Shown piece after piece: positions 1 to 10,200 of a stretch of DNA of 64,000 nucleotides. The DNA is from Eubacteriales bacterium mix99. Its GTDB lineage: Bacteria > Bacillota > Clostridia > Caldicoprobacterales > DTU083. The position numbers and the translations under genes are program-made. Location: positions 62,001 through 126,000 of the forward strand of contig CP121690.1 in assembly GCA_038396605.1 (NCBI GenBank), written 5' to 3'. The notes under the pieces were generated by a model. It had not been told where the DNA came from. It saw only the letters and a list, made by a program, of their open reading frames with translations, and ran no database searches. Positions within the stretch are counted from its first letter, which is position 1. Every line of letters starts with the position of its first letter.

Positions 1-461
1 TCAGAAGATGTCGCCATCGATTCGTACGCCTCTGCAGCAAGCTCAGAAGCCGTCTTCGCAATGTTCCCTGTGATCGTATCCATAACAACACCGGTACCCA
101 GTAAAACAGGCAGGAAAAACGCCACTCGGAACAATCCCTTGAACTTCAATTCCCGATTCAGCAATATGGCAATAAAAAGAGAAAATACGACGACGAGAGG
201 CGTTTTAATCAATACCTCCTTCAGCGTGTCCAGAAGCAGCGGAATAAAATCTGTATCCTGGAAAAATGCATTGGCATAATTCGTCCATCCCGCAAAGTCC
301 AGGGAATAAGAAACGATATCCCTGACCTTGCCGAAGGAAAGAATCAGCGAATACACCAACGGATAGGTAAAGAAGGCCAAGAACCCCAGCATCCATGGAG
401 CAGTGAAAAAATAGCCCCATTTGTTTTCCTTTGAAGTAAGCTTCGACTTTTTTATCTTCAT
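1..461 (-). CDS. Sugar ABC transporter permease, MalF-like (partial, 3' end beyond window)
   Basis: This is the N-terminal 153 codons of an integral membrane permease for carbohydrate import; the rest lies left of the window. The protein begins MKIKKSKLTSKENKWGYFF, followed by a membrane segment (about residues 20-42) with the APWMLGFLAFFTYPLVYSL pattern typical of MalF-type sugar permeases, an extracytoplasmic stretch with GWTNYANAF, and a second hydrophobic segment near residues 85-103. The ATG at 461 is the first in frame and has only a weak Shine-Dalgarno (GAGCGGG). A small GC-rich hairpin (CCTGCC/GGCAGG) separates it from the DUF5696 gene, whose stop is 51 bases upstream. It is probably the next gene of the 10255-to-1 operon and would pair with another permease outside the window. 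Confidence 0.8.
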   Translation of the reverse strand, partial: MKIKKSKLTSKENKWGYFFTAPWMLGFLAFFTYPLVYSLILSFGKVRDIVSYSLDFAGWTNYANAFFQDTDFIPLLLDTLKEVLIKTPLVVVFSLFIAILLNRELKFKGLFRVAFFLPVLLGTGVVMDTITGNIAKTASELAAEAYESMATSS

Positions 462-512
462 ATTGCAAACCCGCTCTCTGTCCAGGTACCTGCCTGCGCC
501 GGCAGGCCGGTT

Positions 513-3200
513 TTAATGTACAACATATCCTTTTGCCGGAACCACAATATCATCTGCCTTACCCTCTTTCCCGGAATAATTGATATATATTGTCCTGTTG
601 TTGCTGTATTTTACCACTGCAATGTCATCCGGCCGATATTCATGGGATATCATATAAGCATCGGTAAACCGGGAAAAGTTTTTTTCAAACTCCCGATAGG
701 TATCGATGATCTCCTTCTCTGCCAATGGGTAAGGAGTAGTGAATTCATCATAGATATCCGCATACCTGGCCGTTTCCTCCACCGTCAGCAAATAGAACGG
801 GACGCATCCGTATTCAATGGCCTTCAATTTTTCCAGTTCCTTATCAAAGAACGTGTTGAAAGGCTTTGCCGTATAGGGAATGGAGCCATGAACCACCATC
901 TGATAAAACGGCACGGATTGATCGGCAAAGACATAATCTGTGGAGCCGATGGGAATATCCAGAAGCCAGGAGCTGTTTTTCAGCACATACAGATTGCCGC
1001 CCATACTGGCAAGCTCGATCTGCCTGGCTGCCTGTTCATAGCTTTCCATCCATGTTTTCACCGTCCCTGCCCGGGTGGACCGGTATTTCTCATTGTAATC
1101 ATAATACATGAGATTCGGAATTGCAGAAACCATCATGCCGGGGTTGCCATATTCCTTATGAGCCGGCAGGGATTGTTTCAATAAGCTTTCCTTTACCACC
1201 AATGGTGAAAACAGCTTATCGGAATGGGTACCGAACTCAAAGATCCTCTGGTTCGTATCGTTTGCCAGCTTTTTCTTATTTATATTGCGGTCGGACGAAT
1301 CGGCATAAACATAATCCTCCGCCAGAAACAGGGCATTCTTTTGCCGTTTTGCTTCTTTTTCCAGATCCTTCAGCCCTTGTCCTCCCCCGAGGCCGGCTGC
1401 TGGTCGGAACCGGGTGGGCCTTTTGATCGGATCGGTCCAGCGATCCATTCCGATCATCATGTTTTCCACACCAGCCGTTTTCAGCTTCCCCATGATATCC
1501 TGTACCTGCCCGAAAGTGGAGAAGGGGATGAACCGGCTAAAGAACAGGACTGGCTTTTCCACGCCACCGACAAATTCCAGTCCTATGGGCACTTTCCCTT
1601 TCTGAAGCCGGTCGCTTTTGTTCAGAAGGGATCTTTTCTGAAGATAAGACCGGTAGGCGTTGGCCATGCCACTGTAGTTTGCCTGTTCCCCGTTCAGGAA
1701 TTGAAACCGGACTTCCGCATCAAAGCTGTTCTTCTCTTTTTCATAAACCTTGGCGGTTTTGGAGGAATAAGCACTGGAGGAGCTGATCTCCACCATATTC
1801 CGGTAAGTAAAATTTGCATTGATCCGATTCAGATTAACGGTATTTCCGCTGGGATAGAAGGATACAGACGCGTCCACGTCCCCTTTTTCAATTATGGCCA
1901 GAAAAGCGTCCTTTTCCTTTTTTGAACCGTAAACCGGCAGCATAGCCCGTTTCAGCCCTGCCAGATCCCGGTTGAATTCCCACCGGATATCCACACCCCG
2001 GTCGGAATAGATATCCTGTTCATAATGTCCGGTTACATTGCCATGATCCGGCTTATTGTAAGCGATGGCACCCGATCCGTTGGGAAAGAAAACATAGCCT
2101 TTTTCATCGTCCGAAGAGGCGCCAAAATTGGGAAGCAGCTGGATTTGTATTATCCCGCCGTATTTGATGGATTTCATCAGCCCAATGCAGTATACGGCAT
2201 AGTCCTCTTCTTTCTCCAGGTCGCTCCTCATCTTTGCAAAACGGTCCTTGTCCTTCTTTGAAACCTTGTCCGATTCCCTGATCTTATTGAAAAAGCCTTT
2301 TTCATCTTTCTGCCCGCCATAAATACAGTCGTCGAGAGATTGGATGTTTGAATGACTCCGTATGACGCCACTCGCCTTCTCCGCTATATATTGGATGCCT
2401 ACCGCACTCTTCACATCTTTAAAATAATCCTTGAGTTTGGCGATGCCTTTTCTGGCATTGGCAATCGTGGCTTTATTTTCACTGAGCTTCAGTTTATCCG
2501 CCTCATCGACGATTTTTTCCGTATGAGCAATAAACTCCCGGATGGTTTTGACATAGCCATCCAGTTTTTTCTTTGTCCCTTCCCCCTCCTGGATACGTTT
2601 TGACGGAACAGAGGCAATCAGGGACTTCCCGTCTATGGAAATGTCCACAGCCAGGGAAATATTTTCTTCCGGAAGATGATAGGAAAGCCTTACGCCATTC
2701 TTTATTTCCTTCATGCCAATCTCCGGTTCCAGAGTGTTTACGGGAGCGGTAATGATATCGGTTGAATTCATGCCCAGATCCGTATAGGACAATCCAAACA
2801 GCGAATTGTAGGTTTCCATGAAATACGCGTCCGGTTTCTCCCCTTCCGGCGTATATTTTGCAGGATCCACAGCTGAGCTCCATACATATCCCGTTTCTTT
2901 GTCCACTACATCGATGACGCCGGTTTCCTCCCTTACATAAAGGATGAGAAAATCATTTTCTGCAGCAAGCGTATACCCTTCCGGTTCCCTAACTTCCGAT
3001 GCCAAGCCCTGCGAAATCTGCTTTTCCGGTTTGATGTCCTGCGATCTTTGCTCATCCGTCTTCTGCTCTTCCATCTTCTGCGGTTCCTGCCCTGCCGTCC
3101 CATTTTCCCGGGCAGACACTTTTCCCGGATGAAACAGACCAGGGCATCCGAAAAACAGCAGAACTGCAAGGGCCATGGTACCTACTCTTTTTTTATTCAT
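513..3200 (-). CDS. Secreted DUF5696 domain protein
   Basis: Predicted 895-residue exported protein of the uncharacterised DUF5696 family. The start is the ATG at 3200, preceded by AAGGAGG at good spacing; an upstream in-frame start six codons earlier has no such site. An N-terminal signal peptide (positive MNKKR, hydrophobic stretch, likely cleavage after KVSA near residue 30) is followed by a polar Glu/Lys/Gln-rich linker and then a long globular region with patterns such as TGYVWSS and a C-terminal IYINYSGKEG segment. No catalytic motif was recognised with certainty. In Bacillota this family is, to my knowledge, found beside sugar ABC transporters; here it lies between an NHL/Yip1 membrane protein and a permease in one operon, so a role in extracellular carbohydrate handling is inferred. 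The family call is from recall, not a search. Confidence 0.75.
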   Translation of the reverse strand: MNKKRVGTMALAVLLFFGCPGLFHPGKVSARENGTAGQEPQKMEEQKTDEQRSQDIKPEKQISQGLASEVREPEGYTLAAENDFLILYVREETGVIDVVDKETGYVWSSAVDPAKYTPEGEKPDAYFMETYNSLFGLSYTDLGMNSTDIITAPVNTLEPEIGMKEIKNGVRLSYHLPEENISLAVDISIDGKSLIASVPSKRIQEGEGTKKKLDGYVKTIREFIAHTEKIVDEADKLKLSENKATIANARKGIAKLKDYFKDVKSAVGIQYIAEKASGVIRSHSNIQSLDDCIYGGQKDEKGFFNKIRESDKVSKKDKDRFAKMRSDLEKEEDYAVYCIGLMKSIKYGGIIQIQLLPNFGASSDDEKGYVFFPNGSGAIAYNKPDHGNVTGHYEQDIYSDRGVDIRWEFNRDLAGLKRAMLPVYGSKKEKDAFLAIIEKGDVDASVSFYPSGNTVNLNRINANFTYRNMVEISSSSAYSSKTAKVYEKEKNSFDAEVRFQFLNGEQANYSGMANAYRSYLQKRSLLNKSDRLQKGKVPIGLEFVGGVEKPVLFFSRFIPFSTFGQVQDIMGKLKTAGVENMMIGMDRWTDPIKRPTRFRPAAGLGGGQGLKDLEKEAKRQKNALFLAEDYVYADSSDRNINKKKLANDTNQRIFEFGTHSDKLFSPLVVKESLLKQSLPAHKEYGNPGMMVSAIPNLMYYDYNEKYRSTRAGTVKTWMESYEQAARQIELASMGGNLYVLKNSSWLLDIPIGSTDYVFADQSVPFYQMVVHGSIPYTAKPFNTFFDKELEKLKAIEYGCVPFYLLTVEETARYADIYDEFTTPYPLAEKEIIDTYREFEKNFSRFTDAYMISHEYRPDDIAVVKYSNNRTIYINYSGKEGKADDIVVPAKGYVVH

Positions 3201-3230
3201 GCTTTGCCTCCTTGTCATCCATCCACACCC

Positions 3231-5330
3231 TCAGTTCAACTGAAAATACATCCGATAGCTGCCCCATACTTCCTTTATGAAATCAACCAGTTCCTCTCCA
3301 AGCAGAAACACCAATCCCAGAATAATCCAGATAAACAGGATGCCCAGAAGGGTAATGAGAGCAACCTTCACCGTTTCCGTAAAACTATAGGAGTTCATGG
3401 ACATCACATTGATAAAAAACAGAACAAAGATCCATATCCACATGATATCATTGATGCCGTTATACAGGGAAAGGCTGGAAAGGGACAGCACGTTGGAGAA
3501 CAGCGCCAGCGGAACCGTGATCAGGATATAGGGTACCATGGAATAAGCGGATGCACTGAACACTTCGCTGATTTTCACTTCCCCGCTTCGTATCGTGGTA
3601 ACCAGATAATTACAGGTCACCCAGGACAATAACGGAATCATCAGGCTGAGCAGTTCCATTCCGATGTTCCGGTTATAAAGATCCTTCTGAAACGGGAAAT
3701 GAGTCAGATAAAGCGAAGCAACCCTGGAAGCCAGTACCAGCCCATACAGGATCAGCGGCAGGGTCACATCAAACTCGGATCTTTGCTCCCGGATGGTCCG
3801 AAATCCTTCCATGGGATCAAATACAGATCCGAGCAGGATCCGGAGACGGCTCCCTTTTCGGAACCACCTGCTTCGAACCGGCTTCTCAAAGGATCGCTTG
3901 TAAGCTCCGTGGAAATATTTGAAGAGCAGCATGATCAGGATTGCAATTGCCAGGATGCCAAACAGAACAAATGCAAAATGTTCCCTGACGTCGAGCAGGA
4001 GCTGTGCATCAAACGCTTCGGAATATCCCGGCAGATAAAACGAGATCCGATACTCCTGCATTGCTTTCCGATATTCCCCGTTCCGGAGATACGAGTCTCC
4101 CATCCCCTTGTGGGCCATGGGATAATTCGGGCTGATATCCATGACCTGCTGCCAGTATACCACTGCCTTGTCATACCTGCCGTTCTCATAGTTTTTCAGT
4201 GCTTTATGGATCAGCAAAGTAAATTCCGTGGGTTTCATCACGTGAAGAAGATTCTGCGTACTGTCCAGAACATAAATATTTCCTTTGCTGTTGATGGCAA
4301 TGCTGGAAGCACTTAGAAATTTACCTGCCCAGTTCCCGGTTCCTCCAAATACCATCAGATTGTTTCCGTTGCCGTCGTATTGATAGATTCTTCCGGATAC
4401 ATTGTCCACCATATTGATGATGCCATCCGAGTCCACACAAAGATCAGCAAATTCCGGATCCGAATTTTTCTTTCCATAGTGGAGAAGGACATAGTCAATG
4501 TATTTATCTCCAAAGCTTCCTCCATATGGATAAATATTCTTTCCTATGGTGGAAAACTTCTTCAGCTGCCCCTGCTTCGTATGTATCGTGGTGGTGTAGA
4601 TTGCATTCTTCTGATCGATCAGAAAATTGGAGTTTGTAGGGGGAATCCGTTTTGCAATCTTTTTCTTCTGGGATTCCGATGCAAACGCCTGAACCACATG
4701 ATCCGCAAAGCTGTACTGCAGTTTGGTGGAGGCCATGTATCCCCGGAACGTATTCTCTTCATCAATAATCGTCAGGCCATGATAATCATCCTTATTCAAT
4801 ATAAAGATCTGATCAATTGAATTGATGGAAACCTTGGTGGGCCGAAAGGCATAGGAACTGTCATATAAATCTGATTCCGGCTTGACAAATGTCTTCAGCA
4901 GCTTTCCTTCCGGGGACACCTTCAGGACCCTTCCGTTATCGGTATCTGCAATAAGCATGTTCCCATTATCGTATACATAGATCCCCTGCGGATTATTCAG
5001 TGTCTCCCCGCCAAAATTGTTCAGAGCCCGGACATGTTCCATGTTTTCATCCATCATGACAATCCGGTTATTTCCGCTGTCCACGATATAGATATGATCC
5101 TTCTGATCGATAAAGATATCCTCCGGCTTATTCAATTGCGCCACCTGACTGCCAAAATAGCCCTGCGCCCTGATCGCGTTATAGGTAACAGGAATATAGG
5201 AAAGCCCGACATTGGGATCAAAAACATAGTCCGCTTCGTTATAGGCATGACAGGGTGCATTTGTTTGATAAATGATAAACAGGGAAAGCAAAACCGCAAC
5301 GAATCCCTTTAAGAATTTGGATTTTTTCAT
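3231..5330 (-). CDS. NHL-propeller / TPR / Yip1 multi-domain membrane protein
   Basis: A 699-residue protein with four parts: a signal peptide (1-28, ending PCHA); a beta-propeller of NHL-like repeats (about 50-345) with recurring patterns such as IYIVDSGNNRIV and MLIADTDNGRVLKV; a TPR-like helical pair (about 360-430, YENGRYDKAVVYWQQVMDISPNYPMAHKGMGDSY broken into its halves); and, after one membrane helix near 455-478, a Yip1-like domain of about five membrane spans to the C-terminus. The ATG at 5330 has AAGGTGG upstream; earlier in-frame starts overlap the permease gene. It lies 13 bases after the MalG-type permease stop, so it is cotranscribed. The propeller is predicted outside the cell and the Yip1 part in the membrane. 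Function is unknown; a sensor or scaffold for the transporter is an inference. Confidence 0.8.
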   Translation of the reverse strand: MKKSKFLKGFVAVLLSLFIIYQTNAPCHAYNEADYVFDPNVGLSYIPVTYNAIRAQGYFGSQVAQLNKPEDIFIDQKDHIYIVDSGNNRIVMMDENMEHVRALNNFGGETLNNPQGIYVYDNGNMLIADTDNGRVLKVSPEGKLLKTFVKPESDLYDSSYAFRPTKVSINSIDQIFILNKDDYHGLTIIDEENTFRGYMASTKLQYSFADHVVQAFASESQKKKIAKRIPPTNSNFLIDQKNAIYTTTIHTKQGQLKKFSTIGKNIYPYGGSFGDKYIDYVLLHYGKKNSDPEFADLCVDSDGIINMVDNVSGRIYQYDGNGNNLMVFGGTGNWAGKFLSASSIAINSKGNIYVLDSTQNLLHVMKPTEFTLLIHKALKNYENGRYDKAVVYWQQVMDISPNYPMAHKGMGDSYLRNGEYRKAMQEYRISFYLPGYSEAFDAQLLLDVREHFAFVLFGILAIAILIMLLFKYFHGAYKRSFEKPVRSRWFRKGSRLRILLGSVFDPMEGFRTIREQRSEFDVTLPLILYGLVLASRVASLYLTHFPFQKDLYNRNIGMELLSLMIPLLSWVTCNYLVTTIRSGEVKISEVFSASAYSMVPYILITVPLALFSNVLSLSSLSLYNGINDIMWIWIFVLFFINVMSMNSYSFTETVKVALITLLGILFIWIILGLVFLLGEELVDFIKEVWGSYRMYFQLN

Positions 5331-5343
5331 GAACGATACCACC

Positions 5344-6213
5344 TTATCCTTTGATACCTGAATATTCCATCGTTTGCAACACCCTGGACTGCATAAACAC
5401 ATAGATCAGTATCACCGGTGCCGTCGTAAGGAACGTCGCAGCCGCAGCCGCTCCCATCCTGGCAATCCCTCCGTCAGCTATGCTCTGCAGCACAATGGGA
5501 AGCGTTTTTTTGGCCTGACTGGTGATATAGATCATGGGCCCGAAACTGTCATTCCAGTTTGCGATAAAGGAAAATACGACGATAGTGGAACTCGCCGATT
5601 TCGTCAGAGGCAGCACAATTTTCCGAAAGGTGGCAAACGTACCGCAACCATCCAGTTTGGCACTGTCCAGCAGCTCATCCGGGATCTGTGAAACAAATTG
5701 CTGATACAGGAAGAAATACATGGGAATCGCAAATTTCGGTATGATAAGGGACAAATAATTGTCCAGCAATCCGGCTTTGCTCACAATCAGATAGATAGGA
5801 ATCTGAGACGCCGGAGCGGAATACATCAGAGCATAAACCACAATTCTGGAAAATGTCTTCATGCCCCTCAGATGAAGCTTTTCAGCGGAATAAGCCCCCA
5901 TGGAGCAAACCAATACCGTGCCCACGACGCTGCATACCGTTGTAACTACACTGTTGAACAGATATCGGGTAAAGGGCACCACCTTGCTGTCCAGAGTCCC
6001 CAGCAAGCTGCTGAAGTTCTGCAGGGTGGGCTTTTTGACAAAAAACCGGGGTGGAAACAGCAGCAGCTCATCCAATGGTTTAAATGCAGTGACAACCAGA
6101 TAAATCAAAGGAAGCGCCATAAAGGCTGCCAACAAAATCATTACGATATACAGAAGCACCAGCCCCGGAGTGATCCTCCTGAAATATTTCCGTTTACGGT
6201 TCCGTATATGCAC
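5344..6213 (-). CDS. Carbohydrate ABC transporter permease, MalG-like
   Basis: Inner-membrane half of a sugar importer, about 289 residues with six predicted spans. The cytoplasmic EAA loop that docks the ATPase is visible as ELLDSAKLDGCGTFATFRKIVLPL, the usual form for the MalG family, and the C-terminus ends MQSRVLQTMEYSGIKG, close to the common GVTAGAVKG-type ending. A GTG start at 6213 is chosen because GGGAGG sits six bases upstream; an ATG at 6237 is in frame and would overlap the preceding gene, but its AAGG touches the codon. The gene follows the MalF-type permease at 6230 and precedes the NHL/Yip1 gene, so the two permeases probably form the heterodimer of this operon. Confidence 0.88.
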   Translation of the reverse strand: MHIRNRKRKYFRRITPGLVLLYIVMILLAAFMALPLIYLVVTAFKPLDELLLFPPRFFVKKPTLQNFSSLLGTLDSKVVPFTRYLFNSVVTTVCSVVGTVLVCSMGAYSAEKLHLRGMKTFSRIVVYALMYSAPASQIPIYLIVSKAGLLDNYLSLIIPKFAIPMYFFLYQQFVSQIPDELLDSAKLDGCGTFATFRKIVLPLTKSASSTIVVFSFIANWNDSFGPMIYITSQAKKTLPIVLQSIADGGIARMGAAAAATFLTTAPVILIYVFMQSRVLQTMEYSGIKG

Positions 6214-6229
6214 AATGTTCCTCCCTCTC

Positions 6230-7198
6230 CTATTCATCCTTGGATGAAAAAATCTTCATCAGAATCCGTCCCAATCCAAAATTCAGCAGAAACAGCAGAA
6301 AAGATATGGCAGACGCATAGCCCAGTTCAAACCGGAGAAATGCATAGTCATACATATGGCCCACCATGGTATGAGCCGCATAGTCCGGACTTGGAAATCC
6401 TGCAATTCCCACTGTAATATCAAAGACCCCCAAAGCTCCCACCATGGCCATAATGGAATTAAACAGAAGCTGAGGCTTGACGGAAGGCAGGGTAATATAC
6501 CACAGCTCCTGGAATTTATTTCGGATCCCGTCAATCTTCCCGGCTTCGTACATGTCCTTCGGAATATTATTGAGCCCCGCAAGATTGGTCAAAAAGCCGG
6601 TACCCATGCTGGTCCACAGTGATATGAAAATAATCAGCTTCATTATATATTGGGGATCCTTTGTCCATTGGACTGGCTCACTCAGGAATCCCAGCCGGAT
6701 CAGGATATCATTGACCAGTCCATACCGGTCGCTGGAAAACAGATACAGCCAAACCACCGACATGGCCAGACCACTGGTCAGGGACGGCGCATAAAAGGCC
6801 AGGGCAAAGGTATTGCGGAATTTCAGCTGGTTGATGATCCAGGCAAACAGAAAAGAGGCTATAAATCCCAGGGGACCGGCAACCACAGCATAGCTGAAGG
6901 TATTTTTCACCGCCTTGATAAACAAGTCGTCATTGGTAAACAGTTCCTTATAGTTCTCAAGCCCGATGAATTTCATGGGCTGGATGATGTTGTAACTCGT
7001 TAAGCTTAAGACCAGACTCCATATAACAGGTATGACAACAAAAACAGTAAACAGAATGACAAACGGAGTGGCCATGAGATATCCTTCCGCCGTATCCTTC
7101 CGGAATGGATTGAAAAAGCCGTGTTTCTTTTTCGGAACCCTGCCCGGAACCGTGCCTGCCCTGCCCGTTGCACCCGATGTATTCATTATATTCGTCAA
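6230..7198 (-). CDS. Sugar ABC transporter permease, MalF-like
   Basis: Membrane component of a carbohydrate importer, 322 residues, with a 35-residue cytoplasmic N-terminus and six predicted spans starting at the GYLMATPFVILFTVFVVIP segment. The EAA loop reads DMYEAGKIDGIRNKFQELWYITLPSV, typical for the MalF family. The start is uncertain: a TTG at 7198 lies just after GGGAAGG (spacing short), while an ATG four codons later (7186) has that motif 14 bases away. It sits 39 bases downstream of the large binding-protein gene and its stop lies 17 bases upstream of the chosen GTG start of the MalG-type gene. Together these three genes give the recognition and translocation parts of one importer; no ATPase is encoded with them. 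Confidence 0.88.
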   Translation of the reverse strand: MTNIMNTSGATGRAGTVPGRVPKKKHGFFNPFRKDTAEGYLMATPFVILFTVFVVIPVIWSLVLSLTSYNIIQPMKFIGLENYKELFTNDDLFIKAVKNTFSYAVVAGPLGFIASFLFAWIINQLKFRNTFALAFYAPSLTSGLAMSVVWLYLFSSDRYGLVNDILIRLGFLSEPVQWTKDPQYIMKLIIFISLWTSMGTGFLTNLAGLNNIPKDMYEAGKIDGIRNKFQELWYITLPSVKPQLLFNSIMAMVGALGVFDITVGIAGFPSPDYAAHTMVGHMYDYAFLRFELGYASAISFLLFLLNFGLGRILMKIFSSKDE

Positions 7199-7237
7199 AT
7201 CCTTCCCATTCCCCTCACATCTCCATTGATCGGTCCG

Positions 7238-10200
7238 TTATTCTTCCGGATCCTGACCGTCTTCCAGACCATACTCCACCTGTTTCCGTTTCATCTCAAT
7301 GTTTACGGCCTTGATGGCTTTCTCCAGCGATTCTCTCGGATTCATGCCGTCCATGACGACCCGGGTCCAGGCATTACTGATATGACGGGAAGTATAATAT
7401 CCTCCCAATGCATTGGGAACTCCCTTATACGAATCCCAGGCTTCCCGGAAAACCGGAAGATCTTCCTTTGGCCAGGGAAGGGACAAAAAGGCTTCCGTAT
7501 TGGCCGAATTCCACCTGGCTTCCAGACCGATGACTGCTTCCACCTCCATGGAAAACCGTTCCTGTATCTCCGCGCTGGACCACCATTTCGCAAACTCCCA
7601 GGCTTCCTCCTTTTTATCGGAATCCGAAAACATGCATATGGTACTGATGGCGCCGCTGTTGCTTCGGTCCATGGTCCCATCCTCCTGCAATATCCCGGGT
7701 ATATTGGTCACTCCCCATTTTCCATAGATATCCGGTGCAGCATAGGTGAGCTTGATGAAATCTCCATATCCTCCTATCACCAGCGGAACATCCCCAATCC
7801 GGAAATGATTGTAAACATCCACTGTTTTCGGAATATCATAAATCGTGTAATTCTCCGTCCACTGCAGAAAAGCCTTGTACGCAGCATCGGAATCCAAAGC
7901 CAGTGCAGACCGATCCGCATTATAGTATTCTCCGCCGTTTTGATACAGGAACGGCGAATAATCCGAAGGCATATAGAAATCCAGCGCATTCTGTTTCAGG
8001 ATCGGCAGGGCGGTATAATACAGATCATCCCATGTTTGCGGGACATCCATGCCAATCTCCTCCAGAATGTCCTTTCGATAAAACATCATGGAAAAATCCA
8101 TTGTTTCCGGAAGCGCGTAAACTCCACCGCGGTATTCCAGCGGAGTCAGAGCTTCCGGTAAAAACCTTTTCCGGATCTCATCAAAATCGCTGAATTTGGA
8201 CAAGTCCCGGGTAGCGCCCCGGATGGCAAGCTCCACCGGAGTGGATTGATCACTTCCCAGCGCGACATCCGGCGCATTTCCGGAAATAATGGAAAGCATC
8301 AACGGACTGACGCTTCCCACTGCGCCAACGGAACCGGCAGGCAGAATATTCACCTTTACTGCGATTCCGGTTTTTGTGGAAAAGTCTTCATTGGCAAGCC
8401 TCTGAATAATCTCGCCCATCTCTTTTGTCCTGGCAACCCATACATCCAGAACAACGGGCTTCTGCTCCTGCACTTCCACCTGATTCACAGCGGCTGCCGC
8501 TTCATTCCGGGAATAGAGCACGCTGTCATAATCCTTATAAAAGGAGGAAGCAAAGTTTACCATGGTGCCTGCAGCCCTTTCCCACAGGGTGCTTTTCCGC
8601 AGCTTGATTTCCTTTTCCGGTGTGGCAAACTGCAGAAAGTCAATTGTCGCGGGCTGCTCCTGTATTTCAAAGGCATAAGTGGACAGACTGGACTGGGTGG
8701 TCGTCAGCTCCCTCAGCTTTTTGGGGATCTTCTCCGGCTTCCGGATCAAATAATCCAGCTGGTCTGCTGCTGTATTCAGGCTGTTTGCCAGAGTAGGAGT
8801 CTTTCCCGATATTTTAATCAGATAATCCACCAGATGCCGGTATCGATCCCGGATATCCGCCATGGTATCCATGAGCTTCGGAACCTTCTCATCCAGTTCA
8901 TACTGAAAATTGGGATCCGGATCGCTGCCTGTCACTTTTGTAATATTTCGCAGAAGGGCGGACATGTCTTCATTGATCGAATAGATTTCCCGGGCTACAT
9001 AGCCGGATTTTCCCAGCTTGTTTTCCAGGGAAATCCGGTGCTTTCCCTCCGACAGATAAAACAGATAAGGCTTCCCCTTGCCATCCGAGACGGTTACGCT
9101 CTGCCATTTATCACTGTAGGAAAGGGGATATTCCTTTACCTCCTCAAAGGGAACGACACCGTCAATGGCAATCTGCCGGTAGACATTCAACCCTTCCCCG
9201 TGATTCTGAAAGACCTTTAGGTTCAGTTTATAAAGCGCGGATTCCGGGGCATAAAAATCCCATTCAATTTTCTGATTGGCATTCCTCCAGTTGTATCCGC
9301 CGATTGTATTCAATACTACCTGACCTTTTTGATAGGGCTGCGTGGCAGGATCCGAATTGTATTCCCTGCGCAGAATCTGTTCCGACCGATAGTCGGCATC
9401 TTCCCCCTGCAACACAACACTTTCCCCCTTGTATTCCGGAAAGTCTTTTTCCTTGTATTCCTTGAGGACTTCCCGGTATTTTGGGTAATCTTCCGCAGGA
9501 ATCAGCGAAATCTCCCCGATGGAAAGCTTTCCGCTTACGCTTACAAGGGTCAGGGTATGCTTCCCATTTTCTAGATAATACCGGAATGGCTCACTGGTGT
9601 ACCCGTCCACATCGGTTGCTTTTACGGTAAACCACTCATTCTGCTGCTTCAGAAGAGGGTTGACCTCATCCCCGTTGATATCCTTTGTTACCTTGGAAGC
9701 TTCATACCATCTTCGCGGAAAGGCGATATTCCCGCTTTCGGTAAAGGGAAGTTCATGATCAATCCATATCTCGCGCTGTACCTGCGAGCCTTCCTCCGCG
9801 TCGGTTAAATACTCGAACCCGATTTCGTACAGGCCTTCCCGATTCACTTCAAAATCCCAGGACACAGCCTCTGTCTTCTCATCCGTACAGACGGAAACCG
9901 AATCTCTCCCGGCTTCCTCCTTTTTAAAGACAGGTTTTCCGGAATCGGAAAATGCATTGGCAGCCTTCAGAACGATCCTGTCTTTCCCGGAAAGCTGATA
10001 ATTTGAGGGATCGTCATATTTCCCGGAAACGGCAGCATAGCTGTTCTCCGCTGACGCCGGCGCATTTGCTTCCCCTTTGATATTCTTTTCGGGTACATTC
10101 CCATCCGTTCCGGCATTTTCTCCGGCAGCGATCGCTTTCCGGCTTTCTGCAGGAACACCGAAAAAACTCCATCCCATTATACATAATATCAAAAGCAAGA